The position numbers were made by a program, and so were the translations under genes. Of a stretch of 33,827 nt of DNA, positions 1-9,326 are shown piece after piece (position 1 is the first letter of the stretch; each line of letters opens with the position of its first letter). The notes below the pieces were generated by a model. The model saw only the letters and a program-made list of their open reading frames with translations, did no database searches and had not been told where the DNA came from. This DNA is from Rickettsiales bacterium (GTDB lineage Bacteria > Pseudomonadota > Alphaproteobacteria > Rickettsiales > CANDYO01): assembly GCA_025210695.1 (NCBI GenBank), contig JAOARE010000013.1:1-33827 (forward strand), given 5' to 3'.

Positions 1-1839
1 AATATCTTCAATCATTTTTTGAGCTTTTTTACCTTTTTCCAGGCCTAATGAAGAGATGGTTACATTGCCATTATCATCTATATCAACTTTAGCCTTGCTT
101 TCTTCACAAATTCCTTTGATAACTTTCCCACCTGGGCCAATTAACTCACGAATTTTATCCTTGCTAACTTTCATAGTAATAATAGAAGGAGCATGTTCAT
201 TTAAAGTTGTTCTAGGGGTATCCATAGTTTCTTGCATTTTACCCAAGATATGCATTCTTCCTTCTTTTGCTTGACTTAAGGCAACTTGCATAATTTCTGA
301 ACTAATACCTTTAACTTTGATGTCCATCTGTAGAGCTGTAATACCATCTTTTGTACCAGCAACTTTGAAGTCCATATCACCTAAATGATCTTCATCACCA
401 AGAATATCAGAAAGAACCACATATTTGTCTTTTTCTAGAATCAATCCCATAGCAATACCCGCTACTGGTGATTTAATTGGAACTCCAGCATCCATAAGTG
501 ATAAGATACCACCACATACTGTTGCCATTGAAGAAGATCCGTTTGATTCAGTAACTTCAGAGACCACTCTTAAAGTATATGGGAATTCTTCCTTGCTCGG
601 TAATACTTGGTGGATGGCTCTCCATGCAAGTTTACCATGACCAATTTCACGTCTTCCAGGCCCTCTAGAAGGTGTTGCTTCACCAACAGAATAGGCAGGA
701 AAATTATAATGGAGCATGAATCTTTCTTTTGAGTCACCTTCAAGACCATCTATCATTTGTTCATCAGTTCCAGATCCTAAAGTTGCTCCAGCTATTACTT
801 GTGTTTCACCACGAGTGAAAAGAGCAGAGCCATGTACACGAGGTAAGAAAGACACTTCACAATTAATTGCACGAACATCTGCAACACCTCGTCCATCAAT
901 GCGTGTTCCTTCCTCAACAATTTGGCGACGAACAATATGTTGTTGTAATTGCTTGAAAGCCACGCTTATTTGTGGTTCTTCTGCTCCTAAATCTTCTAAT
1001 TCAGCTTCTGTATGTTTTTTAGCAGCATCAATTTTAATATATCTAGATTGTTTATCAGTTTCTTTGTAGGCTTCGCGTAGGAGAGCCTCAGCAGCTTTGT
1101 TAACTTCTTTTTCTACTTTTGAATTGTCTATAGCAAGAACTTCTGTTTTTTCAACTCCTGCTTCATCAGCCAATTCGTTAATCATGCTGATAACAGGTTG
1201 CATTTTCTGATGACCAAAATTTACAGCGCCTAGCATAATTTCTTCAGAGAGCATTTTTGCTTCAGATTCAACCATAAGAACTGAATCTTCAGTTCCAGCT
1301 ACTACTAGATCTAAATCTCCTTCGGAAAGTATTTTGCCAATTTTTGGATTTAAAACATATTCACCATTTTGGTATCCAACTTTAGCTGCAGCCACAGGCC
1401 CTTGGAAAGGAATACGTGAAATTGCTAAAGCTGCAGATGTACCAATTATTGATAGTATATCTGCATCATGCTCATTATCAAATGAGATTACTGTACAAAT
1501 CACTTGAGTTTCGTGATAATAATTATCAGGGAATAAAGGTCTAATTGGACGATCAATTAAACGAGCAACTAGAGTTTCTTTTTCAGTTGCTCTGCCTTCT
1601 CTTTTAAAGAATCCACCTGGAATTCTTCCAGCTGCAAAATACATTTCTTTATAATTTACTGTTAGGGGAAGGAAATCAATACCTTCTTTTTTCTTTTTAT
1701 CAGATACAACTGTACATAAAACTACGGTTTCACCGTAAGTTACCATAACTGCACCATCAGCTTGTCTGGCCACTTTGCCAGTTTCTATTTTTAATTTACT
1801 GCCAGCCCATTCAATTTCTTTGCTGATTATTTTAAACAT
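1..1839 (-). CDS. pnp: Polyribonucleotide nucleotidyltransferase (PNPase), 3' end cut by window edge
   Basis: PNPase degrades RNA 3'-to-5' by phosphorolysis and is a core enzyme of mRNA turnover in the cytoplasm. The frame is open from an ATG at 1839-1837 to base 1, giving 613 codons of a protein that is usually about 700 residues; the missing part is the end of the KH domain and the S1 domain. Both RNase PH-like cores are visible. The second core contains [16 protein letters not shown], whose aspartates are the family's metal ligands, and [13 protein letters not shown]. The KH domain starts near residue 563, with its GPGG loop at about 568-571. An AGGA ribosome binding site lies about 10 bases upstream of the ATG. 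It follows rpsO, the classical rpsO-pnp order, with an 81-base gap that holds a hairpin. Identification is certain; only the 3' end is unseen. Confidence 0.97.
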   Translation of the reverse strand, partial: MFKIISKEIEWAGSKLKIETGKVARQADGAVMVTYGETVVLCTVVSDKKKKEGIDFLPLTVNYKEMYFAAGRIPGGFFKREGRATEKETLVARLIDRPIRPLFPDNYYHETQVICTVISFDNEHDADILSIIGTSAALAISRIPFQGPVAAAKVGYQNGEYVLNPKIGKILSEGDLDLVVAGTEDSVLMVESEAKMLSEEIMLGAVNFGHQKMQPVISMINELADEAGVEKTEVLAIDNSKVEKEVNKAAEALLREAYKETDKQSRYIKIDAAKKHTEAELEDLGAEEPQISVAFKQLQQHIVRRQIVEEGTRIDGRGVADVRAINCEVSFLPRVHGSALFTRGETQVIAGATLGSGTDEQMIDGLEGDSKERFMLHYNFPAYSVGEATPSRGPGRREIGHGKLAWRAIHQVLPSKEEFPYTLRVVSEVTESNGSSSMATVCGGILSLMDAGVPIKSPVAGIAMGLILEKDKYVVLSDILGDEDHLGDMDFKVAGTKDGITALQMDIKVKGISSEIMQVALSQAKEGRMHILGKMQETMDTPRTTLNEHAPSIITMKVSKDKIRELIGPGGKVIKGICEESKAKVDIDDNGNVTISSLGLEKGKKAQKMIEDI

Positions 1840-1881
1840 AAATTTCTAATTTCCTATAAATTTGATTATTTTGGGGGTAGG

Positions 1882-1912
1882 TAATTGAAGTGACCATTGG
1901 CCACTTCAATTA
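1882..1912 (-). promoter_or_regulatory. Hairpin in the rpsO-pnp intergenic region
   Basis: Bases 1882-1892 and 1902-1912 form a perfect 11-bp inverted repeat (core ATTGAAGTG / CACTTCAAT) with a 9-base loop. It lies between the rpsO stop and the pnp start. On the minus strand no U-tract follows, so it does not look like a complete intrinsic terminator. In E. coli the pnp leader carries a stem-loop cleaved by RNase III, through which PNPase autoregulates. An equivalent role as processing site or attenuator here is inferred from position only. Confidence 0.55.
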
Positions 1913-1920
1913 TATTTTAA

Positions 1921-2190
1921 TTACTTACGTAGTCCCAATTTTGCGATCAAAGCTTTATAACTTTCCATATTTTTACCGCGTAGGTAAGAAAGTAAACGAT
2001 TTCTTCTGCTTACTAAAATAAGCAAACCACGTCTTGTGCTGAAGTCTTTTTTGTTTTCTTTCATATGTTCAGTTAAGGTATTGATTCTTTTTGTTAGAAT
2101 TGCAATTTGCACTTCAGATGAGCCTGTGTCTCCATCATGTATTGCATATTCTTTAATCAATTGTTGCTTTTCTTCGTTAGTTATCGACAT
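1921..2190 (-). CDS. rpsO: 30S ribosomal protein S15
   Basis: S15 is a primary 16S rRNA-binding protein that organises the platform of the small subunit. The product is 89 residues, exactly the usual family length. It shows the expected helical pattern, with [16 protein letters not shown] near residues 20-36, the [16 protein letters not shown] stretch, and [13 protein letters not shown] near the C-terminus. The ATG at 2190-2188 has a GGAG site about 8 bases upstream. It lies between pgk (upstream, 171-base gap) and pnp (downstream). The 171-base leader is long enough for cis-control and contains an inverted repeat. Identification is secure. Confidence 0.97.
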   Translation of the reverse strand: MSITNEEKQQLIKEYAIHDGDTGSSEVQIAILTKRINTLTEHMKENKKDFSTRRGLLILVSRRNRLLSYLRGKNMESYKALIAKLGLRK

Positions 2191-2226
2191 CTATTTAGTC
2201 TCCATAATTTAAAGAGTTTTTTAGTC

Positions 2227-2249
2227 AAGCGAACCCACATGGTTTGCTT
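2227..2249 (-). promoter_or_regulatory. Inverted repeat in the rpsO leader, possible S15 control element
   Basis: AAGCGAACC (2227-2235) and GGTTTGCTT (2241-2249) form a 9-bp stem with one G:U pair and a 5-base loop, just upstream of rpsO on the minus strand. The rpsO leader of several bacteria folds into a structure bound by S15 itself. No U-run follows in the minus direction, so a terminator for pgk is less likely. The regulatory role is inferred from position; no specific S15-binding motif was recognised. Confidence 0.3.
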
Positions 2250-2361
2250 ATAGCTATATATTGTTTTCCCATAGCCAGGATGTCGCCCAGCCAGAGCATT
2301 AGAAAATAAAAATATTTTCGATTCGCCATTATGTACTATTTTTAGCTAAATTGCCAGTATT

Positions 2362-3537
2362 TTATTTTAATGCTTTTATTCCTGGAAGAGTTTTTCCTTC
2401 TAGCCATTCCAGGAATGCTCCTCCGGCTGTTGAGATATAGGTGAACTTATCAAGTAATTGATTTTGACTTAGAGCGGCAACAATATCACCACCACCGGCT
2501 ACACTAATTAAACCACCCGATTGAGTTAGCTTAACAATTTCTTTTGCTATTGTAGAAGTTCCAAGAGAGAAAGGGGGATATTCAAAAACTCCTAAAGGTC
2601 CATTCATAACAACGGTTTTGCATTGCTTTATAACTTCAATTATTTGCTTTGCACTATTAGGGCCAATGTCTAAAATCATCTGATCTGCAGGAATATATTT
2701 AATATCTACGGTAGAGGTTTCAGATTCATTGCTAATTTCTTTAGCGGTTACCACATCTTGAGGTAAAATAATCTTGCATGAAGTTGCTTTATTTAGAATG
2801 TCTCTTGCGCTATTTAATAATTCTTCTTCGTATAGAGATGCGCCTATTGCTATTCCTTGAGATTTAAGGAAGGTATTTGCCATAGCGCCGCCAATAACAA
2901 GATAGTCAACTTTATCAATTAAATTATAGAGCAAATCAAGCTTGGTGGACACTTTGCTTCCACCAATAATTGCCATCATTGGTTTTTTAGGTTTTGATAA
3001 ATATTTGGTTAGGTTATCAATTTCTTTAGATAGTGATAACCCTGCAGCGCTGGGTAAATATTCAGTTATTTCTGCAATTGAAGCATGGGAACGATGACAG
3101 CAAGAAAACGCATCATTAATATAAAAATCAGCAAGTTTAGCGAGGTTAGAAGCAAAATCTGAATCGTTTTTTGTTTCTCCAGGGTGGAAGCGTAAATTTT
3201 CTAAAAGAAGAATTTGTTTAGGCTGTAAGTTATTAGACATTTCCTCTGCCTTGTTACCAATGGTTTCTGGGCAGAATAATACTTCTTGGTTAAGTCTTTT
3301 TGCTAACTCATTAGATAAAAACTCTAAAGAATATTTTTCTTCGAACTTTCCTTTAGGGCGACCAAAGTGAGAGGCAATAATAATTTTGGCATTTTGTTTT
3401 AGTAGATACTCAATGCTGGGGAGCGTGCTTTTAATTCTAGTATCATCTAGTATTTTTCCATTAGATATAGGAACGTTAAGATCTAATCTTAAAAATACTC
3501 TTTTATTGCTGTAGTTATATTGTTCAATTTTGCGCAT
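2362..3537 (-). CDS. pgk: Phosphoglycerate kinase
   Basis: It catalyses 1,3-bisphosphoglycerate + ADP to 3-phosphoglycerate + ATP (or the reverse, in gluconeogenesis) in the cytoplasm. At 391 residues it has the normal bacterial length. Diagnostic stretches are RLDLNVPISNGKILDDTRI near the N-terminus, HFGRPKG, LLENLRFHPGE, the conserved NDAFSCCHRSHAS segment, NGPLGVFE, and the nucleotide-binding SVAGGGDIVAAL and STAGGAFLEWLEGK near the end. The ATG start is at 3537-3535 with GTGAG a few bases upstream. A good promoter lies at 3568-3596. No other glycolytic gene is adjacent. In many intracellular alphaproteobacteria this enzyme works in a partial, gluconeogenic pathway; the window cannot show which direction applies here. 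Confidence 0.97.
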   Translation of the reverse strand: MRKIEQYNYSNKRVFLRLDLNVPISNGKILDDTRIKSTLPSIEYLLKQNAKIIIASHFGRPKGKFEEKYSLEFLSNELAKRLNQEVLFCPETIGNKAEEMSNNLQPKQILLLENLRFHPGETKNDSDFASNLAKLADFYINDAFSCCHRSHASIAEITEYLPSAAGLSLSKEIDNLTKYLSKPKKPMMAIIGGSKVSTKLDLLYNLIDKVDYLVIGGAMANTFLKSQGIAIGASLYEEELLNSARDILNKATSCKIILPQDVVTAKEISNESETSTVDIKYIPADQMILDIGPNSAKQIIEVIKQCKTVVMNGPLGVFEYPPFSLGTSTIAKEIVKLTQSGGLISVAGGGDIVAALSQNQLLDKFTYISTAGGAFLEWLEGKTLPGIKALK

Positions 3538-3567
3538 TATCGTCTCACTTAAGCTATACTGAAAAAC

Positions 3568-3596
3568 AGCATATAAGATAGTTTTAATAAATGCAA
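3568..3596 (-). promoter_or_regulatory. Promoter of pgk
   Basis: Read on the minus strand, TTGCAT (3596-3591) is followed after exactly 17 bases by TATGCT (3573-3568). Transcription would start near 3561, about 24 bases before the pgk ATG. This is a sigma70-like match seen by eye. Confidence 0.5.
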
Positions 3597-3654
3597 GTTT
3601 ACGTAGGGATGTGGTAAGCTTGTAATTAAATATAAATAACTAGATGTTAAAAAT

Positions 3655-4515
3655 ATGGCTTCTCTAAAATTGAAAAGAAAAATGGATAAATTTAAAGATA
3701 ATGTTATAAAATTATATAAAGATCAGGGGAGGAAGTGGTTAGATAAGCTTCCATCTATTGTTGCTGCTCTTTCTAAAGAGTGGAATTTAACCTCTCTTGC
3801 TCCGGTAAATAATTTGTCTTTTAATTATGTATTGTCTGGCTTTCAAAAAGATCAGCCAGTTATTCTAAAATTGAGTTTTAAACAAGAAGATTTAGCAAGA
3901 GAAGTAGATGCTCTGAAGAGTTTTGCTAAGCATGGTGGAGCTGATGTTCTTGAGTATCAAGACAAGGCGGTGTTGTTAAAAAAGGCGCTACCTGGTGATT
4001 CTTTAAAGAATTATCTTCCAAACAGAAGGGAAGAGGCCTTAATTATTGCCTGTAATATGGCAAAAAACTTGCATCAATCTCCTATAAAAAAGAATAACTC
4101 ATTTCTAACTATTGAAGGAAGATTTTCTTGTTTGGATAGGGAATGGAATATTCCTGCAGACCATTTACAAAGGGCTGGAGTTTTTAAAGAAGAGATTCTT
4201 AAAAATTCAGCAGAGAAAGTTCTCCTACATGGTGATTTGCATCATGATAATATAGTATCAGATGGTGAGGATTGGGTGGTGATTGATCCTAAAGGAGTGA
4301 TAGGATATCCAATTAATGAAGTTTGGGTTTTCGTTCAAGATTTAGAAAAAGATCTTCAGATGATTGCTAAGGAATTTAATTTTGATATAGCTATGCTAGC
4401 TAAATGTTATTATGCTCATGTTGTGCTTGCTGCATGTTGGAATGTTGAAGATAATTTAGATCCAAGTGTGTTTTTAAAGTTGGCAGATAAAGCAAAACAT
4501 CGTTTTTGTTTTTAG
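3655..4515 (+). CDS. Aminoglycoside phosphotransferase (APH)-like kinase
   Basis: The 286-residue product has the APH/choline-kinase fold signature: Brenner motif LHGDLHHDNI at residues 191-200 (catalytic Asp194) followed by VVIDPKGVIGYP, where Asp211 would bind magnesium. This spacing, with the DPKG sequence, most resembles the streptomycin 6-kinase / hydroxyurea-phosphotransferase (APH_6_hur) subfamily. Such chromosomal homologues phosphorylate small molecules, but their true substrates are mostly unknown, so an antibiotic-resistance role should not be assumed. The N-terminal region (residues 55-90) looks like the expected beta-rich ATP lobe. The start is uncertain: ATG 3655 lacks a clear ribosome binding site, and Met10 (3682) is an alternative. 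It is divergent from pgk and meets a small minus-strand ORF tail-to-tail. Confidence 0.8.
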   Translation: MASLKLKRKMDKFKDNVIKLYKDQGRKWLDKLPSIVAALSKEWNLTSLAPVNNLSFNYVLSGFQKDQPVILKLSFKQEDLAREVDALKSFAKHGGADVLEYQDKAVLLKKALPGDSLKNYLPNRREEALIIACNMAKNLHQSPIKKNNSFLTIEGRFSCLDREWNIPADHLQRAGVFKEEILKNSAEKVLLHGDLHHDNIVSDGEDWVVIDPKGVIGYPINEVWVFVQDLEKDLQMIAKEFNFDIAMLAKCYYAHVVLAACWNVEDNLDPSVFLKLADKAKHRFCF

Positions 4516-4703
4516 TAAGATGGGTGCCCAGAAGATATTCCTAGTAAATTAGAGCATTGTCCAGCCACGCTGCAAATACTATATGTTACAGCTCCTCCAA
4601 CTATTCCTAATAACATTAACTCAGTTATGTAAAAGTCTATTTCATAACTAGAACTTTCTGTCCTTAGGTTTTTATTATCTGTATTTTGTTGGTCTTTATT
4701 CAT
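4512..4703 (-). CDS. Small predicted membrane protein, unknown
   Basis: This 63-residue ORF is polar at the N-terminus (Asn/Asp/Gln-rich, residues 1-22) and has one strongly hydrophobic, Gly-rich segment at about residues 29-48, then a short Cys- and Ser-containing tail. I do not recognise a family. Its stop overlaps the stop of the APH-like gene by 4 bases, tail-to-tail. No Shine-Dalgarno sequence precedes the ATG, and the upstream DNA is very A+T-rich. It could be a real small membrane ORFan, like the others in this window, or a chance ORF. Confidence 0.4.
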   Translation of the reverse strand: MNKDQQNTDNKNLRTESSSYEIDFYITELMLLGIVGGAVTYSICSVAGQCSNLLGISSGHPSY

Positions 4704-4797
4704 TTGTATTTGGTATTTATTTATATTTTAATTGTTATAACATATTCTATTCTAATTATTTGGTCAATAAATATCTATAACTTTGATATATATAGGT

Positions 4798-4827
4798 TTG
4801 TACTTATCATAAATTACTTGCTATAAT
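4798..4827 (+). promoter_or_regulatory. Promoter of gyrA with an overlapping inverted repeat
   Basis: TTGTAC (4798-4803), an 18-base spacer and a perfect TATAAT (4822-4827) lie upstream of gyrA; transcription would begin near 4834. The inverted repeat TAATAGC (4824-4830) / GCTATTA (4839-4845) overlaps the -10 box and the likely start site. It could be an operator or the first hairpin of the leader. Whether it responds to supercoiling, as gyr promoters do elsewhere, cannot be seen. Confidence 0.6.
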
Positions 4828-4879
4828 AGCTTCTTTAGGCTATTAATTTATAGATCATATTTAAATATTAGAGGTTCAG

Positions 4880-7585
4880 TTGGAAACGTCAAAAAATCTT
4901 GAAAATCAAGGGTTATTACCGGTTAACATCGAAGATGAGATGAAGAAGTCATATCTTGATTATGCTATGAGTGTAATTGTTAGTAGGGCAATTCCAGATG
5001 TTTGCGATGGATTAAAGCCTGTTCATCGTCGTATTCTTTATGCAATGAATGAGTCAGGATGTTACTATAACAAGCCATATCGTAAATCTGCAAGAATAGT
5101 CGGTGAAGTAATGGGTAAATATCACCCTCATGGTGATTCGGCTATTTATGACTCTTTGGTGAGAATGGCTCAAAATTTTTCTCTCAGAGAAACTTTAATT
5201 GATGGGCAAGGTAACTTTGGTTCTGTTGATGGTGATTCACCAGCAGCAATGCGTTATACAGAATCACGTTTGGCAAAGCTTTCACATTCTATTCTTGATG
5301 ATCTTGATAAAGATACTATTGATTTTAAAGAAAATTATGATGGTTCAGAAGAAGAGCCAGTGGTTCTTCCCGCTAAATTCCCTAATCTTTTAGTGAATGG
5401 CGCAGGTGGTATTGCGGTAGGTATGGCTACTAATATTCCTACTCATAATTTGGGTGAGGTTTTAGATGCTTGTTGTGCTTATGTTGATAACCATAATATC
5501 TCAGCAGAAGAATTGTTAGAAATAGTTAAGGGGCCTGATTTTCCAACGGGAGGAATAATTCTTGGTCAGTCAGGAATTCGTTCTGCTTTTCTAACGGGAA
5601 GAGGTTCAGTTATAACCCGTGGTAAAACCCATTTTGAAGAAAGTAAAGATAAAAAACAGATAATAGTTATTGATGAACTGCCTTACCAGGTTAATAAAGC
5701 AAAATTAGTTGAACGTATTGCCGAATTGGTAAAAGAAAAAAGAATTGAAGGTATTAGTGATTTACGTGATGAATCAGATAAACAAGGTGTTCGTGTAGTT
5801 GTTGAGCTTAAAAAAGATGCATATGGTGATGTCATCTTAAATCAATTATATACTTACACTCCTTTACAAACCTCATTTGGGGTGAATATGTTGGCGTTGG
5901 ACCGTGGTCAGCCAAAATTGATGAATCTTTTAGATATTATTCGTGCTTTTGTTAAGTTCCGCGAGGAAGTTGTAACCAGACGTACAATATATATGTTAAA
6001 CAAAGCTAAAGATAAGGCGCATATATTAATAGGTTTATCTATAGCTGTAAAAAATATTGACGAGGTGATTTCTTTAATTAGAAGTTCACCAGACCCAGAT
6101 ACAGCGAAGCAAAGATTGCTTGAGAGAAGTTGGCTGGCTAATGAGGTGCAGGAGCTAATCACTTTAGTGGGGGACACTCGTAATGCTGTTACAGATGGTC
6201 ATTGTTTCTTCACTGAGTTACAAGCTAAAGCAATTTTAGAAATGCGTCTTCAACGTTTAACGGGGTTAGAATATGATAAGATAACTGCAGAACTTGCAGC
6301 TCTTGCAACTGAAATTACCGATTATGTTGACATTTTGAGTTCAAGGTCTAGATTGCTTGGAATTATTAAAGATGAATTTTTAGCAATTAAGGAGGGTTTT
6401 GCAACCCCTAGAAAAACAAGTATTGAACAAAGTGAATTTGAGCAAGATATTGAAGACCTTATCCCTAAAGAGGACATGGTGGTTACAGTTACCACGGGTG
6501 GATATATCAAGCGCACTCCATTGTCCACCTATCGTGCGCAAAGACGTGGAGGAAAAGGAAAGAGTGGAATTACGGTTCGTGATGAAGATGTGATAGTTAA
6601 AATATTTACAGCTAATACTCATGACAATGTGTTGTTTTTCTCAACGCTTGGAAAAGTGTATAAGCTTAAAGTATATAAACTGCCATTAGCTAGTGCTCAG
6701 TCCAAGGGGCGCTCATTAGTAAATATCTTCCCTATGTATGAAGATGAGAAAATAAATGAAGTTATGATTCTTCCAGGTAATGAAGATTCTTGGGATAATT
6801 TAAATATTGTCTTTGCTACAGATAAAGGTGGAATACGTCGCAATAGTTTGGCCGACTTTAAGTCTGTTCAGTCTAATGGTAAGATTGCCATGAAGCTTAA
6901 AGGTGATGATAAGATTATAGGTGTTCGTATTTGCCATCCAGAAGATCATATATTTCTTGCAGCCTCAGGTGGGCGTTGCGTGCGTTTTCCTGTGGAAGCA
7001 GTGCGTGTATTTAAGAGTCGTGACTCTGATGGGGTGCGCGGTATGAGATTAGCTGATAATGATAGATTATTATCAATGTCTATTATTAGTGGATCACAGT
7101 TTTCTATTGAAGAAAGAGATAGTTATTTAAGAATTCCATTGGATTTAAGATTAGAGTTAGCTACTGCTGAAGATAATACTTTGCTTGAAGGGAAAGATTT
7201 TGGTCTTGATAATGATAAAATTATGGCTATGGCAAGAGATGAAGAGTTTATATTAACTATTACTGAGAATGGTTTTGCTAAACGTAGTTCTGCTTATGAA
7301 TATAAGGCAACTGGCCGTGGTGGTAGTGGAGTGGTAAATATTATTACCTCTGAGCGCAATGGCAATGTTGTAGCAAGTATGCCTATTAATCCTGAAGAAC
7401 AATTGTTAATGATTACGAATAAAGGTACAGTAATTCGTTGTCCGGTAGTTGATGTGCGTATTTCTGGTCGTGCAACTCAAGGAGTAGTGGTATTCAGAAC
7501 TGCTTCAAATGAGCAGGTGGTTTCAGCTGAGAAAATTCCAGCAGAAGGTGTTTCAGAAGAAAACGATGATATTGAATTAAGTTAA
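4880..7585 (+). CDS. gyrA: DNA gyrase subunit A
   Basis: GyrA breaks and rejoins DNA and, with GyrB, introduces negative supercoils. The 901-residue protein starts at a TTG codon with AGAGG about 6 bases upstream; no nearby ATG is better placed. The active-site tyrosine is Tyr126 in [12 protein letters not shown]. The quinolone-determining region reads [12 protein letters not shown] (residues 80-91), with Ser87 and Asp91 at the positions of E. coli Ser83 and Asp87, i.e. the residues associated with sensitivity. The GyrA box QRRGGKG opens the C-terminal beta-pinwheel, which supports gyrase rather than ParC, and further blade repeats such as GRGGSGVVN follow. It heads a plus-strand cluster with a 27-base gap to the first HAD gene. 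gyrB is not in the window. Confidence 0.97.
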   Translation: METSKNLENQGLLPVNIEDEMKKSYLDYAMSVIVSRAIPDVCDGLKPVHRRILYAMNESGCYYNKPYRKSARIVGEVMGKYHPHGDSAIYDSLVRMAQNFSLRETLIDGQGNFGSVDGDSPAAMRYTESRLAKLSHSILDDLDKDTIDFKENYDGSEEEPVVLPAKFPNLLVNGAGGIAVGMATNIPTHNLGEVLDACCAYVDNHNISAEELLEIVKGPDFPTGGIILGQSGIRSAFLTGRGSVITRGKTHFEESKDKKQIIVIDELPYQVNKAKLVERIAELVKEKRIEGISDLRDESDKQGVRVVVELKKDAYGDVILNQLYTYTPLQTSFGVNMLALDRGQPKLMNLLDIIRAFVKFREEVVTRRTIYMLNKAKDKAHILIGLSIAVKNIDEVISLIRSSPDPDTAKQRLLERSWLANEVQELITLVGDTRNAVTDGHCFFTELQAKAILEMRLQRLTGLEYDKITAELAALATEITDYVDILSSRSRLLGIIKDEFLAIKEGFATPRKTSIEQSEFEQDIEDLIPKEDMVVTVTTGGYIKRTPLSTYRAQRRGGKGKSGITVRDEDVIVKIFTANTHDNVLFFSTLGKVYKLKVYKLPLASAQSKGRSLVNIFPMYEDEKINEVMILPGNEDSWDNLNIVFATDKGGIRRNSLADFKSVQSNGKIAMKLKGDDKIIGVRICHPEDHIFLAASGGRCVRFPVEAVRVFKSRDSDGVRGMRLADNDRLLSMSIISGSQFSIEERDSYLRIPLDLRLELATAEDNTLLEGKDFGLDNDKIMAMARDEEFILTITENGFAKRSSAYEYKATGRGGSGVVNIITSERNGNVVASMPINPEEQLLMITNKGTVIRCPVVDVRISGRATQGVVVFRTASNEQVVSAEKIPAEGVSEENDDIELS

Positions 7586-7612
7586 GAAATATTCAAGTAA
7601 AAGGGGAAGAAA

Positions 7613-8467
7613 ATGAGTGATATTCAAATATCTCCAGTGAGAGAAGTTGTAAGGTCTTATGATGCATTGCTTGTTGATGTATGGGGAGTTCTGCATGATG
7701 GAATAGTTCCATATAGAGGAGCGGTTGAATTTTTAAATGAGATGATGACGGAAGGAAAGCGCGTTATATTTCTTTCAAATAATCCAAGACCTGGTTTCCA
7801 TACCAAGAAACAATTTTCAGACTTTGGACTAAATATGGATAAAGCTGTAATTTATACAGCTGGAGATGCAGTTAGAGAGCAGTTAATATCTTGGAAAGAT
7901 GAAGTGTTTTCTAAGTTAGGAAGAAAGTTATATCATCTAGGTTCAGAAGGAAATAAAGATATATTAGATTCTATTCCTGTAGATGTTACAGAAGATATTA
8001 CTCAAGCTGATTTTTTATTAATCACAGAATATGTGCTAGAAAGTCAAGGTATGGAAGTTCATGATGATTTATTAAAACAAGCAGCTAGTTTAAAGCTTCC
8101 TGCTATTTGTGTTAATCCTGATTTAAAGGCACGATATGGCCAAGAGAATAGATATTGTGCTGGAATGTTTACTAAAAGATATGAAGATTTTGGTGGAGTT
8201 GCATATTATTACGGCAAGCCCGATAGTAGATTTTATAATGCAGTAATAGCAAAGCATTTAGTAGGTTACGATAAAAAGAAAATCCTGATGATTGGTGATA
8301 CAATAGAGACAGATATTGTTGGTGCAAAAAGAGCAGGAATTGACAGTGCTTTGGTACTTACAGGTAATGGAGAGAAAATTGGTGATAAATTATTTATAGG
8401 TGAGACTGATGTCTTTAAGGATAGTTTATCTGAGCCAACTTGGGTTACTTATGGTATAAAAGGATAA
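7613..8467 (+). CDS. HAD-superfamily class IIA hydrolase (TIGR01459-like), first of a tandem pair
   Basis: The 284-residue protein has a HAD core with a IIA-type cap. Motif I is DALLVDVWGVLHDG, with nucleophile Asp22, but the usual second Asp (DxD) is Trp24. Motif II is VIFLSNNPRPG, the motif III Lys lies in YYGKPDSRFY, and motif IV is ILMIGDTIETDIVGAKRAGID. This DxWGVLxDG form matches the alphaproteobacterial TIGR01459 group (NagD-like phosphatases of unknown substrate). A strong AAGGGGA site precedes the ATG. The next gene, one base downstream, is a paralogue of about the same length. It lies in a run with gyrA upstream and coaD-dapE downstream. The substrate is unknown; a phosphorylated metabolite is the family-level expectation. 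Confidence 0.85.
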   Translation: MSDIQISPVREVVRSYDALLVDVWGVLHDGIVPYRGAVEFLNEMMTEGKRVIFLSNNPRPGFHTKKQFSDFGLNMDKAVIYTAGDAVREQLISWKDEVFSKLGRKLYHLGSEGNKDILDSIPVDVTEDITQADFLLITEYVLESQGMEVHDDLLKQAASLKLPAICVNPDLKARYGQENRYCAGMFTKRYEDFGGVAYYYGKPDSRFYNAVIAKHLVGYDKKKILMIGDTIETDIVGAKRAGIDSALVLTGNGEKIGDKLFIGETDVFKDSLSEPTWVTYGIKG

Positions 8468-8468
8468 T

Positions 8469-9326
8469 ATGAACACCCCAGAAGTATTATCTTTGAGTCA
8501 ATTAGTGAAATTTTATGATGCTTTGATTTTTGATATTTGGGGTGTGCTATATGATGGAATTAATTTATATCCTGGCACTACTGAATTTTTAAACAGCATA
8601 ATAAATAGTGATAAAAGAGTTATATTTTTATCAAATACTCCTAGACCCGGCAGCATCATGACCAATAAATTTATTAACTGGGGAGTGAATATGGATAAAG
8701 CTGTAATCTATACTTCTGGAGATGCAGTGAGAGAGCAGTTAGTAAATTGGAATGACGATGTTTTTAAGAAAATAGGCAAGAAATGCTATCACTTAGGGGG
8801 TGATAGAAATCAAGATATATTGAGAGACATCAATATAGATCTTACTTCTAATGTAGAAGAGGCAGATTTTATATTATTATCAGCTTTCCTTGAGGAAGAT
8901 GAAGATTTAACTACTCATGATGAAGTATTAAAAAAAGCTGTAGATAGGGATATTCCAGCTATTTGTGCTAATCCTGATGTTACTGCTCATCAAGGTAATA
9001 AAATTAGATATTGCCCAGGTACATTTGCCAATAAATATAAAGAATTCGGTGGTGTTGTTCATTATTATGGTAAGCCTGATAGTCGTTTGTTTGATGCAGC
9101 TATAGATAAGCATTTATCCGGTATTGATAGATCAAAGATTTTGATGATTGGTGATACTATGGATACAGATATTCTGGGAGCTAATAGAGCTGGTATTGAT
9201 AGTGTGTTAGTGCTCAGTGGAAATGGACGAGAAGTGGCATCTAGACTTTCCTTAGGTGAAAGTGATTTATTTAAAAATTATAAAGCAAGACCAACTTGGA
9301 TTAGCAAAGGAATAGAGAGGTTATAG
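8469..9326 (+). CDS. HAD-superfamily class IIA hydrolase (TIGR01459-like), second of a tandem pair
   Basis: The 285-residue product is clearly homologous along its whole length to the gene just before it, at roughly half the positions by eye. It keeps every HAD motif: DALIFDIWGVLYDG (again DxW in motif I), VIFLSNTPRPG, YYGKPDSRLFDAAI and ILMIGDTMDTDILGANRAGID. Divergence is greatest in the cap region (about residues 115-160). Its ATG lies one base after the previous stop, and its TAG stop is followed directly by the GTG start of coaD, so translation is probably coupled. The pair looks like an old tandem duplication in which both copies stayed intact, suggesting separate substrates or a heteromer; that last point is inference. 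Confidence 0.85.
   Translation: MNTPEVLSLSQLVKFYDALIFDIWGVLYDGINLYPGTTEFLNSIINSDKRVIFLSNTPRPGSIMTNKFINWGVNMDKAVIYTSGDAVREQLVNWNDDVFKKIGKKCYHLGGDRNQDILRDINIDLTSNVEEADFILLSAFLEEDEDLTTHDEVLKKAVDRDIPAICANPDVTAHQGNKIRYCPGTFANKYKEFGGVVHYYGKPDSRLFDAAIDKHLSGIDRSKILMIGDTMDTDILGANRAGIDSVLVLSGNGREVASRLSLGESDLFKNYKARPTWISKGIERL

Noticed and set aside
716..1069. 117-codon plus-strand ORF
   Set aside because: It lies wholly antisense to pnp, which is open over this stretch with clear PNPase motifs.
2191..2361. Possible small RNA or tRNA in the pgk-rpsO gap
   Set aside because: A GGTTCG-like string appears on the minus strand, but no cloverleaf can be formed; only a short inverted repeat is supported.
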